Shown: in pieces, positions 1 to 13,602 of the stretch
Numbering within the stretch: position 1 is the first letter of the stretch
How the letters are laid out: the number at the start of each line of letters is the position of its first letter
Source of the DNA: Poronia punctata
Lineage: Eukaryota > Ascomycota > Sordariomycetes > Xylariales > Xylariaceae
Assembly: GCA_022579005.1 (NCBI GenBank)
Contig: MU401456.1
Location: forward strand, 460,607-524,606
DNA: 64,000 nt
Direction: 5' to 3'
The notes under the pieces: generated by a model
The model's input: only the letters and a program-made list of their open reading frames with translations
The model's database searches: none
What the model was told of the DNA's origin: nothing
Program-made: the position numbers and the translations under genes

Positions 1-1753
1 TCAGCGGCGGGTGCTCCGAAGCTAGCATCTAGCTCTAGGTACTAGGTCGGTTTGTTACAGGGTCGTTATGCAGCGACTTTGCACTCTTGTGCCAGATCGG
101 GAAGCGATATGGTGCCGAGATGCAGCCAGCTGGTGGTGTTCTACAGGCCTGCCGAAAACTCTGGGAAAATCATACGTGTACTGAAAGTAGAGGAGGCATG
201 ATGCGTGATCCATCTGCAGAAGCACGGAGCAGGCACAGTGGACTATTGGCTTGGTCTTTTCGCGATTCAAACTCGATTTGTAACACTGAGGCCTCTTCTA
301 GGGTTTCGCCATTGTGACGTTATTTGGAGATAGTAGATTCAGTAGGTCATACTAAGCCACAGTAGTTGGCGATGCTATTCTCTAGTTTGGTGGGTTTTGG
401 TTTCATAACTGACTGGCATAGGACCTTGGCATTTTACGTGTATGTAAAACCGAGCAATCGATCAAAACACCAGTGGTTTTGAGTATAATAAGCAGGTCAA
501 CGTAGTCCATTGTGTGACACAATCTTAAGTGTACAACTCAATCACTTGAATGATTGCTTTCACGAATTATTCCGTTCTTCCCTGTGGACCAAATACTGAA
601 GAGCTGAGATGTGCTGGAGCACTAGTCTACATATGTTCTGTACAAAAAGCCAGGAGCGGAAGCTATCTGTTGTCTTTTCGGCACCCCTGTTGGGAACTAT
701 CGGCCGACGGCATGTCCCCTGGCCAAGGAGCCCCTCCATGCGGAACGACTATGATTCGCTAGACTGATCCAAGTCCGAAGGTCATTACGTCGACTCGTGG
801 CTTCGGAGCTGGGCATAATGGGGGGCTTCTGGGAAGCAAAGCCACCGGCTTCACAAACACCTGTAGAATCTCAAATTCAGCCTTGCTCGAGATACCTTAG
901 AGACTCGTGTTATGCACAAGGCATCTCGCAGTTTACAATTGATCTAGATAATGTAAATACATAATGCCTCTTTGGTGGCACGAGCTTATGTACACGTAGA
1001 GAGAACGAGGTCCAGGCGGGCCCCTAGACCCACTAGTGCGCAACAACGTGGATTTAAGAGCTCCAAATCTAGTTAGTATGAGGTCGCCGAGCAATTGGTT
1101 TTTAAGACGATCGTAGATGACGATGTTCCATTGGGTAGCTAATCCCCAAGGTCCAGGACACCTGTACCTTGATTCAAGCCTTCCTAACTAAAATCTCCTC
1201 GGATGAATCGAAAGCTTGTCGTTGCATGTAGGTAGATTCTCGCTACCTAGCTCACATTTACAGACTATAGCTCGTGCTTGCTCTGCTGCATCACAGACAG
1301 TCACAGATGTCCATCCCTGTCCCGGTTTGTTCTCCTCTACCACAGTTTCGCTCCTTACTTTATTAGTGTCGACCTGGATACCTACGAGTAGCCTGTATCT
1401 GACAGCTCAGCCACTACTACATTACTGTCGTTTCTTTTGGTATTTGTGCATCTAACTAATTCGACCCGTGCGACCAATGACAGTATTCATTTCTAGATTC
1501 CTAGTAATTCTAAGCTAGACGGGCCTGCTGTTTCTGAAGCCCTATCTAGCTCTCCCTTATTCAGCCATAATTTGGCTCTCCAGTTGTCCACCTCCGCGTA
1601 CTTCGTGATAACAATACCGACGGTGATATACGTACGGTTTCCATTCGTATTCAAGAATACGTACCGATTTCTGCAAGACGTAACGGCCCGACTTCTGGAA
1701 AGGGTCCTGCCACTTTGCTGCTGCCGCGGCAGCTCTCCGAATCGACCATCGTC
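1..1753. other. Gene-free left edge and tricalbin upstream region
   Basis: No open frame here looks like a protein: the longest are under 115 codons, have no recognisable motif and overlap each other on opposite strands. The last 150 bases before 1754 would hold the promoter and leader of the tricalbin gene. I see no RNA gene or repeat. Confidence 0.6.
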
Positions 1754-4700
1754 ATGTCTACCGCTCAGGGAGCAAACGAGCTTAAACAACAAGGCGCAAT
1801 AGAAGCTGCCGAAGACCCCAACTCCCAAGTCACCGCCGACGATGCGCAGAGAAAGGTAGTCGAGGAGAGTAAAAATGCTGGCGTTGCCGCGTATACCTTT
1901 GATCCAGATGCCAGTCCGGAGGAGAAACGGGCTCAGATTCGAGCTGTAGGTTGCCGAACTCGGCCATCAGACCAAGTGCCCTAGTTGACCATATAAATTC
2001 CTCGCAGAATATCCCCAACGACCCGCGCGCCTCGAGACGTAACAAGGGCATTGCCCTCGTAACCGACGTAGACGACGGCACCAAGGCCGCTTACGACCTT
2101 CCGCCCCCCTCCAAAGCTGGCGTTGTCGAACTTGCTACGGACGCGCCAGGGAAACCCTCACAGGACACAGATGTGGGCGAAACGGAGGAAGACATAGCAG
2201 AAAAAGTCGGCTGGGAGCAGCGCTTTGGTTGGCCTGTCGATAGCGTCCTTTCCGGCGACAGCTTACTCGACCACTCGACCTGGGTGGAGGATAAGCTTCC
2301 GGATCAGTTCTTCGGCGGTAATAATTATCCTACCCCTCAATTGGCCACTTCAAAGGCTACGCGTAGCATCATGATCTGACTTTCTTCTCCGTAGATTGGT
2401 ACCATAATGCCGGGATCATCGCTTTTGCATGCCTCTCTTCATGGCTCGTTGCTGTCCTGGGTGGCGGCTTGGGATGGATCATCATTATCATGGCTGCTTG
2501 CTCGACATACTATCGTACCTCGAGCAGACGGGTAAGGCGAAACTTTAGGGACGACGTCATTCGGGAGATGTCTTTGAAAAAGCTAGAAACCGATCATGAA
2601 TCTCTTGAATGGATCAATTCCTTCTTGGTGAAGTTCTGGCCCATTTACCAGCCAGTACTAGCACAGACCGTCATCAGCTCGGTGGATCAAGTCCTCAGTT
2701 CCGCAACGCCGGCTTTCCTTGACAGCCTGAAGCTGAAGACATTTACACTCGGGTCGAAGCCGCCGAGAATGGAACACGTAAAGACGTACCCCAAGGCAGA
2801 AGACGATACCGTGATCATGGACTGGAAATTCAGTTTTACCCCGAACGATACGGCAGATATGACGGCTCGGCAGCTGAAGAACAAGATCAACCCCAAGGTT
2901 GTCCTAGAAATCCGAATCGGTAAAGCCATGATCAGCAAAGGTCTGGACGTCATCGTCGAAGACATGGCATTCTCCGGTCTTATCCGGCTCAAGGTCAAGC
3001 TGCAGTTTCCATTCCCCCACATTGAAAAAGTCGAGATGTGCTTCCTAGAGCGGCCAACTATTGATTACGTCTGCAAACCGCTTGGTGGTGAGACGTTTGG
3101 GTTCGATATCAACTTCATCCCTGGACTGGAACACTTTATTCAGGAACAGATTCACGGCAACCTGGCTCCGATGATGTATGCCCCTAATGTCTTCCCCATC
3201 GAAGTTGCCAAACTGCTGGCTGGATCACCCGTCGACCAAGCCATCGGCGTAGTTGCCGTGACGTTACATGGTGCTCAAGGCCTCAAGAACCCCGACAACT
3301 TCTCCGGTCACCCCGATCCGTACGCCGTAATCACGTTAAATAAGCGTGCTCCCCTCGCCCAGACCAAGACGGCCAAAGACACCAACAATCCCCGATGGGG
3401 CGAGACGCACTATGTCATCATCACGTCGTTCAACGACTCTCTCGACCTCATGGTGTACGACTACAATGGCTTCCGTAAAGACAAGGAACTCGGCGTCGCC
3501 TCTTTCTTGTTGGAGAGGATCGAGGAAAATAACGTGTTCGAGAACGAGCGAGTGGAGATCATTGCCAACGGAAAGGCGCGGGGCGTGCTCAACGCCGACT
3601 TCCGCTTCTTTCCTGTGCTCGAGGGTACCACGCTGCCCGATGGAAAGGTCGAACCGCCACCGGAGACGAATACGGGCATCTTGCGCTACACGATCGAGCA
3701 AGCGAAAGATCTCGATGGCACCAAGAGTCTTGTCGGCTTGCTCAACCCCTATGCTGTACTACTGCTGAACGGCAAAGAGGTGCATCAGACCAAGAAACTC
3801 AAGCGCACCAATAATCCCATCTTTGACGATGGCTCGAAAGAGATCCTCATCACGGACCGGAAGAATGCCAAGCTCGGCCTGGCCGTCAAGGATGATCGTG
3901 ATCTCGCTGGTGACCAACTGGTTGGTACATATCAAATCAAGCTGGAAGACATGCTTGAGATGATGGAGAAGGGCCACGAGTGGTATAACCTTGCCGGAGT
4001 CTCCACCGGACGAGCGAAGCTCAGGGCGCAGTGGAAGCCCGTGGCCATCCCGGGTGTCCTGTCGAGCTCTGGAGGGTATCAGACGCCGGTTGGTGTCATG
4101 CGCCTGCACTTCCAACGCGCTCGTGGGCTTCGCAACTTTGAAACCATGGGCAAGTCCGATCCCTACGTTCGCGTCCTGCTATCTGGTATCGAAAAGGGTC
4201 GCACTGTAACCCACCGCAACACGTTAGACCCCGAGTGGGACGAAGTCATCTACGTTCCTATGCACTCTGCCCGTGACAAGCTTTCCCTCGAAGTTATGGA
4301 TGCCGAAAAAATGGGTAAAGACCGTAGCTTGGGCCAGGTCGAAATCTTTGCTGGCGATTATATGGAGCAGGACGAGACGGGCGAGTGGTTGACTCAGGAG
4401 GAGAAAAAGTTACATGAGACGGGTCTTCGTCTACACGGCAAGGGTATGGAAAAGGGAACGTTGGTGTACACTGTGGCGTTCTATCCTTGCCTCAATGTAG
4501 CCGATCCCGAGGAAGACAAGGAGGAGGGCGACGAAGAAAATGAAGCTACGGCCGACGGGGCCAAGGCATCTCTCGATGTCCCCCGATCAGCAGACGCTGG
4601 CAGAATACCCGCGCTGGAAAGGAAAGGAACCAACAATTTGGAAGCCACAGCGACATCTCCAGCGCTGCCTCAGTCCCCTACGTCGCCCACTTCCCCTACT

Positions 4701-6469
4701 GCCACGGACGGTGGCAAATCCCGAGAAGGACCAAGGGAGCCGCCCAAGGTGCATCTGGCCCCCGAAGAGCTGCTCAAATACGAGTCGGGATTCCTGATTT
4801 TCCATCTAATCGAGGGCGAGATGCCCAAGAGCGGCACCCATTTGGAGATCTTCGTCGATGATATGCTCTATCCCTCGTATGCATCGGGAACTGCCAAGTC
4901 TCGCTCGTTCAAGTTTGATGAGATTGGGGATTGCTTCATTCGTGAACTGGAGTTTTCGAAGCTCACTCTGAAATTGCGAGAAAAGCGCGAGAAGCCAGGC
5001 GAGGAGCACGACGAAGACCATACTATCGCCCGTCTGGCCGGCAATACACTCGAAACTTTGAAACAATGTCTTGTAAGCATCAGATCCTACTTCCTACTTT
5101 CGCTTGGCTCGACCAATTTGCTAATGCTCATGTTTTCTGTTCCCAGAACAACCCTACTGTGTTGCGGCTCAAAGATGAAGAGAATCGATCAGCAACAATA
5201 AAAATCAGTTTAAAGTATATCCCAGTCAAGATGCAGCTCGACCCGAGCGAAAGCATCAACAACATGGGTAACCTTAGAGTGGACGTGTTGGATGCTGCCG
5301 ACCTACCGGCAGCTGACTCCAACGGGAAGAGCGATCCGTACTGTAAATTCGAACTGAACGGGCGTGAGATCTTCAAGACTAAGACGCAAAAGAAGACGCT
5401 CCACCCGGTTTGGAACGAGTTCTTCGAAGTCCCTGTTCCCTCCCGCACGGCGGCCAATTTCACCTGCAAGGTCTACGATTATGATTTTGCAGATAAGCCC
5501 GATTTCCTAGGAGGTGCCCACATCAATCTCGAGCAGCTAGACCCCTTCCGAGCTCAGGAGGTCAAGCTTCTCCTCGACGGAAAGTCAGGTTCGGTTAGAC
5601 TGCGATTGCTTTTCCGACCTGACTATGTCACTCGCTCCAGACTAGGGACGGGCACCTTTGCCGGCACCATGGCCACCCCTGGCAAGATCGTTACGGGTGT
5701 GGTAGGCGCACCGGTCAAGGGTGGTGTGGCTGTGGCCGGTGTTGTAGGACACGGCGTTGGCAAGGGCGCCAGTTTTATCAAACGTGGACTCCTGGGAAAG
5801 AAGGAGGATAGTAACGGCTCCGCCGTATCGGCGAGTACCACCGAGATTCCCACTATCGTAACACACGACGCGGATTCGTCAGCAGCCGCTCCTGGCGGTA
5901 GACTCTCCAAGGCGGTCGCTCTTGATGGGGACGCAGTGCCGCCACCTCTGACACCCAATGGGTCCAAGTCACACGGGCGTTCAGCTAGCATGGGGGGTGC
6001 CTCGATCCATAGTTTGACACCAGGTGGCCCTGGCCAAGGAACGGCTGTTTTCACCGTCATATCTGCATCTGGATATCCCCCATCTTCGGATGTTTACGTT
6101 TTGATTAAACAGTTGACTCCGAAGGAAAAGACAATCGGAAAGACGAAGCACCACGAGGCGCCCGGAACGGTCCGTTTTGACGAGACCTTTAAGCACAAGT
6201 GCTCACCAGACACGCAGTTCCGCATAGAAGTCAAGGGCCATCATACCTTTGGTAGTGACGACGATCTGGGAGAGGCGTTGTACTTTGTCGACGAGAGTGG
6301 GTCGGGTGAGAAGGAGATCAAGGCTGGAAGCGGCACTGTAGTCTTGAAGAGCACCTTCACAGACCCTACAGATAGCGGACGACCAGGCACCTCGAGCGGA
6401 GGCATTAGGCGAAGTCTCCTAAGCAAGAGGGAATCTAGGACTAGCCGCGAGGGTACGCCAAACTCATAA
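1754..6469 (+). CDS. Tricalbin (extended-synaptotagmin-like SMP/C2 lipid-transfer tether)
   Basis: Proposed exons 1754-1945, 2008-2317, 2395-5072 and 5147-6469, giving about 1500 residues, the usual tricalbin size. Tricalbins anchor cortical ER to the plasma membrane and move lipids there. An acidic N-terminal stretch is followed by a double hydrophobic hairpin (about 174-206). An SMP domain (about 238-430) comes next, starting at LEWINSFLVKFWP. C2 domains then lie near 449-570, 595-706, 733-850, 960-1060 (degenerate) and 1100-1215. The first, third and fifth keep the Asp-Pro-Tyr loop (HPDPYAV, KSDPYVRV, KSDPYCKF) expected for Ca2+ binding. A Gly/Val-rich stretch and a last beta-rich segment (about 1356-1455) may form a sixth C2 fold. 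The start at 1754 was chosen because the frame is coding from there and the intron phases then match throughout. It could be the Tcb3-like or Tcb1/2-like paralogue; I cannot tell which. Confidence 0.93.
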
Positions 6470-7845
6470 AGTTTATTGTTCGATTGGACAAAAAAGGGGG
6501 GAAAGGAAAGAAATTGGGAGTAGCATGTGTTTGGGTGAAGTGACTACAAGACAAACAAGGCTGGGTGGGGGATGGAAGGGTCGAAGGGTGTTTCGGGTTT
6601 TGTTTTGTTTTTGTTTTTCCCTAATAAGCAATATCCTCTTGTAAAGTTATACTTACTTTGACTAGACTTAGTATTATATTCCCATTTGTTCCTATTCTAT
6701 TTCTCTTCGTCCGGTCTTTGAACTATGTATGTCCTTAAACTTGCGCAAATCACGAGGTTTGCAGACCCCTCTGGGTGAAGTTCAGTAACAGATACCTGCC
6801 TACTTACATCAACTTAAGTAAAGTATGTAGTATTGGCGCTCTACACAACCAACCCACATGCTATCTGAAAAAGACTGCACATTTCAAGTCAGGTCAACTT
6901 GAACACTGGGCAAAGTGTAAAGTAGGTAGGTAGTGACCAATTGTATATTCTAACTACATAATTAGGCCTATAAACTTTCAACAGTACAAATACCAAATTT
7001 GTTCGATGCTTAACCGCTTGTCCCACCTAAAATATGGGCAACAGTTTACTGGACCCCCCTTTACAGGGTATGTCCTGTCCTGCTTGGCTATTATGGACGC
7101 CTTCTTCGATAGGCGACGTCCGGATATGGCTTGTCATGTCTTTTTCAGAAGACGAACGAACGAGATCCGCGGTAGATGGGTTGCAGATTGCATTTCTTGG
7201 CTGCAGTAAAGGTCACATATCGGGGGCACATGATGATCTACTGTACCTACCTCTGGGGCCTCTCAGCTCTCAGAAGACATACTAGATAGACGGCCAATAG
7301 TGGGCTGTCAACGACGAGGTCAACAAGTAAAGGTCCAGAATGATAAAAGTCAGCAATAGCTCTGCCCTGTTTTGTCTGCTACGACAGCTCATACTTATAC
7401 ATACATACATACATACATACATACGTAACGTGCTCCGAATCCAGAGGGGGAAGTGAAAGGAAGGAACGAGACCAGAGGGCTATGGTCATGACGTGAATGG
7501 ACGTTACTGGCCTAGAAAAGGTATTACAACGTTTTGCTTCTACACCTTTGCTATGCCTGGATGTGCAAGGCCGCTCCGTAGAGAAGACTCTAGTCGGTCA
7601 TGGTAGAGCTGGGCAACGCCGCACGTGTTAGATCGTGCTGACAGACGGCCTCCAAGACATAGAATCATTAGGCATTCCCCCCTGACAACACAAAAAGAGA
7701 AGAAAAACTTTGATTCGGAAAAACCCAACGCCAAAACACCACCCCCCTGCGTTTTACATAGGAAATGACAAACAATCCTAGCATGTCCGCCGCTTTCAAC
7801 GCCATGCTATGAAATACTACGAAGATGATCGGCAAAGGGCTTAGT
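6470..7845. other. Convergent intergenic region between tricalbin and rim15
   Basis: Both flanking genes end here, so this is 3' UTR and spacer. It holds purine- and T-rich 3' sequence just after the tricalbin stop, an AGGTAGGTAGT motif near 6923 and a CATA microsatellite near 7400. No gene is seen. Confidence 0.6.
7398..7425. repeat. (CATA)n microsatellite
   Basis: About seven uninterrupted tandem copies of the 4-base unit CATA in the spacer between two convergent genes. Read directly from the sequence. Confidence 0.9.
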
Positions 7846-10800
7846 TCATCGTTTGAAGCTTGAAGCCAAAGGTTCGTCTGCCGGTCGGGAAGCCGGTTCA
7901 TCACTTGAGCCATATGCACTGGCAGCTGGACGAGGTGTCCTGTCGTTATCTCTAGCTTCAGGGACCACAGTACCTTCCGGCGTTCTCGGTTTGGGCGGGC
8001 TTTCGGCTTCAGCGTCAGCGTCAGGATTACTGCGACGGCCTTCGGCTGTTCCCAACGCGGCGACATCTTGAGTGAGTCCTTCGGTGGCAGCTTCAATCGT
8101 GCTGTCAGGGAGAATGGCAAGGCTATCATGGCTATTGGCTCTCATCATTTCTATCCCCAACTTTGAACTCGGAGGTAGTGGCTTGAGCCTTGGACCTCGC
8201 TCGCGAGAAGTGCCTATTTCTTCGTCTTCGTCATCGGCCGAATCGGTGCCTTCGTGCCGACGCCTCTCTAAATGTTCCCTTTTCGATTTGACCTTTTCTA
8301 GCGACTGATGCGGTCCAAGAATCCTCGGCCCTTCCAGTTGAGCAGGAGCTGACTGCTGACTCACCAACGCGATCGGTGATTTCGGAGCCGAGCTGGGAGG
8401 AACCTCCTCGGTGCCGATGCCAAGGCCTGCCTCGTCACCCCACTCGGCCGTCGCTTGGCGCGATAACACGATCGGTACGTCATCAGTTATCACCGACTCC
8501 GAGTCGCCAAAGAGGCTTGAGCTGATGGAATCTTCTCTGCTAGACCCGCGGAAGCTACTGCCAGGGTTGACATATGCCGAAGACCCTGATGTTGGGCTAT
8601 CTTCGAGCCGAGCAGGCCGAGCACTGATGGGTTTGATAGCCGAGATGGGATTGGGCGTCCCTACCATGTGGGTCTGACCTGGTGTGGGCGGTTTCCATTG
8701 GCAGAGGTTGGAGAGGACTTCAATCAGCTTTGAAGAGCTGATAGGCTTCTCGACAAGAGAGTCAAAGTAATGCGGCGCTTGCAGTTCTTTCAAATAAGCA
8801 GTAATGGCAACGATAGGTGTATGGGCATTGACATTCTTCACTTCCCGCACCATTCGAGCAACGTCGCTCCCGCTGATCTCGGGAAGCTTATACTCTGTAA
8901 AAATAATGTCAAACTTGACTTCACCAACGGCATACCGAACCGCGTCAGAGCCGGTAGAGGCAGAGATGGTCCGGCACCGTAGCTTTTCTAGAAGTTTCTC
9001 CATAACCATGCGTGAGACGGGATGATCCTCACAGATGAGCACGTCCAGAGACCGAAAGGTCGGGCTGTCGAGCATGATTGCCGACATGCGTCGCGAGGAT
9101 TGGCGTCGCCTCTGTACTTTGAGCAGCGCGTTGGCCCGTTCGCCGCCCTCGTTGTCCGACGATGAAGGAGACATGTCGAACACCTGACTTCGGCGGTTGC
9201 GGTGGTGGGCCAGGAGTTCAGACGCCACCGGACTTCCTTCCTGCGAGCCGACAGTCAAGGACCGCGACCGTGTTGATGAGCCGCTGGCCTGCCTGGGGGT
9301 GGCAACTGACTTCTGCGGAGATAACGCCAACGGTGGCGGGACGCCTTTAAGGCCTTTCGCTGCCGATGGAACAATGGCACTGGTAGATTTCTGGAGACTA
9401 GGAGTCGACTTTGGCACATCGAAAAAGCTGCCAGGTTGCAGCGATCCGGGCCCAGACGGTTGGGAGAAGCTTGACGCGTTGCTCGACGTCTTTCGGCGAC
9501 TGTCGGAACTGGACCCTGCGTGGAAAGAAACGAGCAGTGGCGAGGACGGCTGCGACGCTCGGCTTGGAGACGAGTTGGCATGGCTAGCAGCCGAGGGCGA
9601 CGCGGGGCGCTGTGACGCCGTCGCCTTGGCATTCGACAGATTCTTTTGGACTGGCATGGACAGAACCGGACTGCCTTCGAGCGGTGGGAAGGGCATGGTG
9701 CCGCTGTGTGAGCTGCTAGGGCTCGGGGCAGTCCTGTTCTGTGTCGCTATTGCCTGTGCTTTGAGCTGTTGAATCACATCTTTGTTTGCCTTCTCCAGCA
9801 CGCTGAGGTTTTTGAAAGCAAAGGAGCCGAAATCGTCCGCCGGCACGGGCTCGCTGGGTCGTCGGCCTTTGTAGTCTCGAATATGCGGTGGGATATGAAG
9901 TGGCATTAGACCACGTTTGATCTGCCCTACTTGGATCTGCGATCGAGGACGAGATAGGGCATCGTGCGGCCGGTCGGGATAGTCCGGCGTCGAGGCCGTC
10001 GGGGGCGACATCTGGTCCTCCATCTCTTCAGTGAAAGATTGCAGCGTGGCGCCGCGCGAATCAAAGTATTCAGTGTCTTCGGGGTTTTCAGGCTGGGGAA
10101 CAAACTGGGCCTCGTCTTGCAACAAAGTGTCCCAATTCATGCCAGCAAACCAAGGGTGGTTCCGGATCTCCTCGCCACCAGATGCAAACTTCTCTTCCCG
10201 GTTGTTACCAAGCCTCTGCTGGGGATCGATGCAAAGCAACTGGTTTATTAAATCTTTAGCTTCCGGCGAGACCATGCCATCGTCATCCGGCCACGTGATT
10301 CTGCGAGCTAGGATGTTTTCGAAAACCTGCTCAGCCTCACTGGCATGGAACGGGGGATAGCCGTAGAGAAACTCAAACATGATGCAGCCGACGGACCACC
10401 AATCACTGCTTTGGTCCTGCAATCCCCCACTGATGGTTTCAGGGGCAAGATAGTCCGGTGTGCCGACGAATCTCCGATTCGTGTCATGCGGGTCAAATAG
10501 CGCCGTGGGAGGTGGCATCATGCTTGACTGTGGCGGAGTATTGCGATACATCTCACTGCTCTGACTTATCGTCTGGTGAAGCGACCCCATATCAGGCGAA
10601 GCACCTGCTTCGCTCCCTTCATCTGGCGGAGAGCGCACGGTGGGTTGGGTCGAAACGGCCGAAGGTGGCTCATTGAGTGAAAAGTTGGTTAACATATGCG
10701 TAAGTGTCTCGCTCCCTCCGCTGTCGCTGCGTCGGCCAGACATGCGTAATGGCTCTTGAGAGGTATGCGATAGGTTGAAATACGAAGGTTGCCCGAAGCT

Positions 10801-13602
10801 GTTGCTGCTGTCTGGAAAGATTTGAGGCGTCGCCCCCGGCGAATGATGGAACCCGTGCAGGTCAAGGGAAGCAGATCGCGACGAGCCAACTGAAGTTGAG
10901 CGTGCAAAGGGACCAGACTTGAGAAGATCCGGAGTCGTGTCAGAGGGAGCACTGTTAAGGGCTCGTTTCTGACGACCTATGAGTCCCATACGTGAAAGCC
11001 CGAAATCGGTCAGCTTGAGATGCCCCTTCTGGTCAATAAGGAGGTTATCGGGCTTCAAGTCTCGGTGGATGATTCCGCGACTATGGAGGTGTTCGACTCC
11101 TAGAATCACTTCGCCAAGATACTTCCTCACCCAATCTTCAGGAAGCCCGCCCAGTACCTTGACCAGGGAAGCGCAGTCACCTCCGTTCAGATATTCCATA
11201 ACGAGGTATAGGTAGTCTTTGCTCGAAAATGTCCAGTAAAGCTTTGCGACGAATTCGCTTTCCCCCTGCCACATCATAATAGCTCGTTCCGCTTTCACGT
11301 TAGTGACCTGGTTTTTGGCCACCATGTCCGCCTTCTTCAGCACTTTGATGGCAAAATATTCTCCAGTCGACTTTTTCTTGGAGAGGTAGACACTCCCAAA
11401 AGCACCCTTGCTGATTGGTTTGATGATCTCAAAGTCTTTGATTGAAGGAGGCACTGCACGAGCCAGCGGCGGCGGGTTGGAAGCATTTGACCGTGGCGAG
11501 GTCGGCCGGTTGTGCCCTTCTGGGAACGCCACAGACGACAGTCGGCGATGATGGGGTACTATTACAGGAGAGCTGAACTCGCTCTGCGGCAGCATAGGGG
11601 ATGATTCTGGGGACGCAACACCTTCTTGGGGAAACTGAAGATTTCGCGGTTTGGATATCCGCAAAGGTGAAGACGGTTGAGTATTCCTGGAAGGGGATTC
11701 TTGTCGATGGGGCGAGGATGTGCCGGTGAGTTTGAGGCTACGCCTTTGGTGTTGTCGAGAACTAGCAGCGCGCCGTAAGCCCCCAAAATCTGAGATGGGG
11801 GAATCAGTTCGCGGATGGCGTGAAGCAGCCGAGCCAGATCGGCCACTACCGTCACTGTCTCCAGCATCACTCTCGACTAACATAGAGCCCCGGCGGGAGT
11901 CTCGAGGTTGCCCTAAAACTCCCAACACCTCTCGATGTGATTTCGGGGTCGGGCATTCTCTAGGGCTACTCGATCTGGTCGATTCCACAGTGGCTGCGAA
12001 GCCCCTCCCCTTCTCACTTAGTGCCATGTTCTTAAGGGCAAGGGTTAAAGAAGACGTAGTGTGGCCAGGGGCATCCGGTACAGATTCTTCTTCTGGTGGC
12101 CCAGGCGTCGTATCATCCTCCGCGGCCTCTTCTCCGCATTCCTCCTCCTCGGTAGAATCACTAAGACGGCCAGCCGCAATGCGCACAGCTTTGCGCATGG
12201 CTTCATCGATGCAATTTTGAATCAGAACAGCAAACTCGATCCGGATGCGTTCTGAATACTCGATTATTCTCCTATGGCGGATAACGGCTTCCACTTTGTC
12301 TTTGGCTAGTCTTTCCGTGTCAGCGCTCAAAAGCATGAGGCCCTGCTCCTGTTCAACTGTGGTAGACCCGGGCGACTGCCACTGAAGCACTTCGTGGACA
12401 CGAGAATCCGACTGGGGAGACTGTGTCCGAAGTTCGCCCGAGCCTTGTGACGAAGATTCTTTGATGGCCGGTGTGCTGATCTCCATGGCTGTATCGCAGA
12501 GATCAAGGATCAGTTCGACAATCCTCACCTGGGGCCGTCGAACAGCAAACGACCGCGACCGAGAGTGTCCAAGCCCTGACGATCTCTCCCTCGACGAGGG
12601 TGTAGGAGACGCAGCACCAGGAGACGACGTACTGGATGACGGGCCAATTGCAAAACCTTTATACTCAACTATGGGCAGAGAGGTCAGGTCAGTCAACTGG
12701 CGGCTCTTGCGGGCTTCCAACGCATCGAGCACTTTGACAATAGCATGTCGATGCTCTGCCAAACTTTCTTGCGCCATTTGAACATCCATCTCAGCCCGGT
12801 GTTCTTGTAAGCATAATTCTGTATGCTTTTCGAACCACCACTGTGGAATTTGTCGTTCACAGATTCTGCAGAGAACAGGCGTTGGTGGTGCGGGCTGGTC
12901 AGCAGGATCCTCCTGCGCCGCGTCAGCCAACTGTGTCAAATAGCTGGCAAGAATCTCTGCTCCTGAACCAAGAGACTCGACAATCAGGGGAGGTAAGTCG
13001 AACTTGATTTCTCGAGGTGCGACCCACGGTCGAATCATCCACATGGTCTAGTTTTCCGAGGTTAGTTAATCAACTAAAAAAAAAAAAAAAAAGGATAAGC
13101 AGCTAAAGGACCTTACATGACTTTCGCCGCCAGTAGTACGGTCGTAAACCATTATGCCCTGCGCCTCCAAGTCAAGCGTGACAGGGTTTCCTTCGCCAAT
13201 CTCTAAATCCTTGATCGCTTCGGCCGGATAAAGTTGGGACAGAGGGCCGAGACAAACAGTGAACCGGACATACTGACTGCGGGAATCGTCCTTCTTCATC
13301 GAGTCCATGGCTTCAGAGAATGCATTCTTGTCCTCACTCACTATTATATCGGCAATAGGTTTTCCCTCGACAGTGCTTGGCTGCGTGCCAATCACTTCAA
13401 CCCAAGATGGACTAACCCACTTGATGGACCCGTCCAGCTTGAGGTCCAGGATGATATTGAGGGTCTGTTCGGCAGCTTCACGAAGTTCTTCCCGTTCTTC
13501 CCTAATATTCTCGCTCAGCGACCTCTCCATAGCCATCCCCGCTGCCTGGGCCCGTAAAGAGCTCACAGCGGGGACCGCTAGTCTGTTGGGATCACGTTCC
13601 AT
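7846..13602 (-). CDS. rim15: Rim15-family protein kinase (PAS, zinc finger, AGC kinase, receiver)
   Basis: Two exons, 13117-13602 and 7846-13047, with a phase-0 intron at 13048-13116. About 1895 residues. Rim15 acts below TORC1, PKA and Sch9 to drive quiescence, stress and starvation responses through Igo/endosulfine. Order of parts: a PAS-like region (about 45-125, with VSPSWVEVIG), a C-x2-C-x11-H-x3-C finger (about 222-241) and long Ser/Pro-rich linkers. The kinase domain (about 694-1130) has SKGAFGSVYL, HRDLKPDNLL and DFGLSR. A long insert separates these from the activation loop GTPDYLAPE, as in Greatwall-type kinases. The C-terminal receiver domain (about 1496-1608) has CEDHP, ITAY and VEKP, but Glu (FTEYKLPE) where the phosphoacceptor Asp is expected. 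The start at 13602 fits the family N-terminus (SLRAQAAG followed by a REEREELREAAEQ helix). An 8 kb gene-free stretch lies upstream. Confidence 0.96.
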
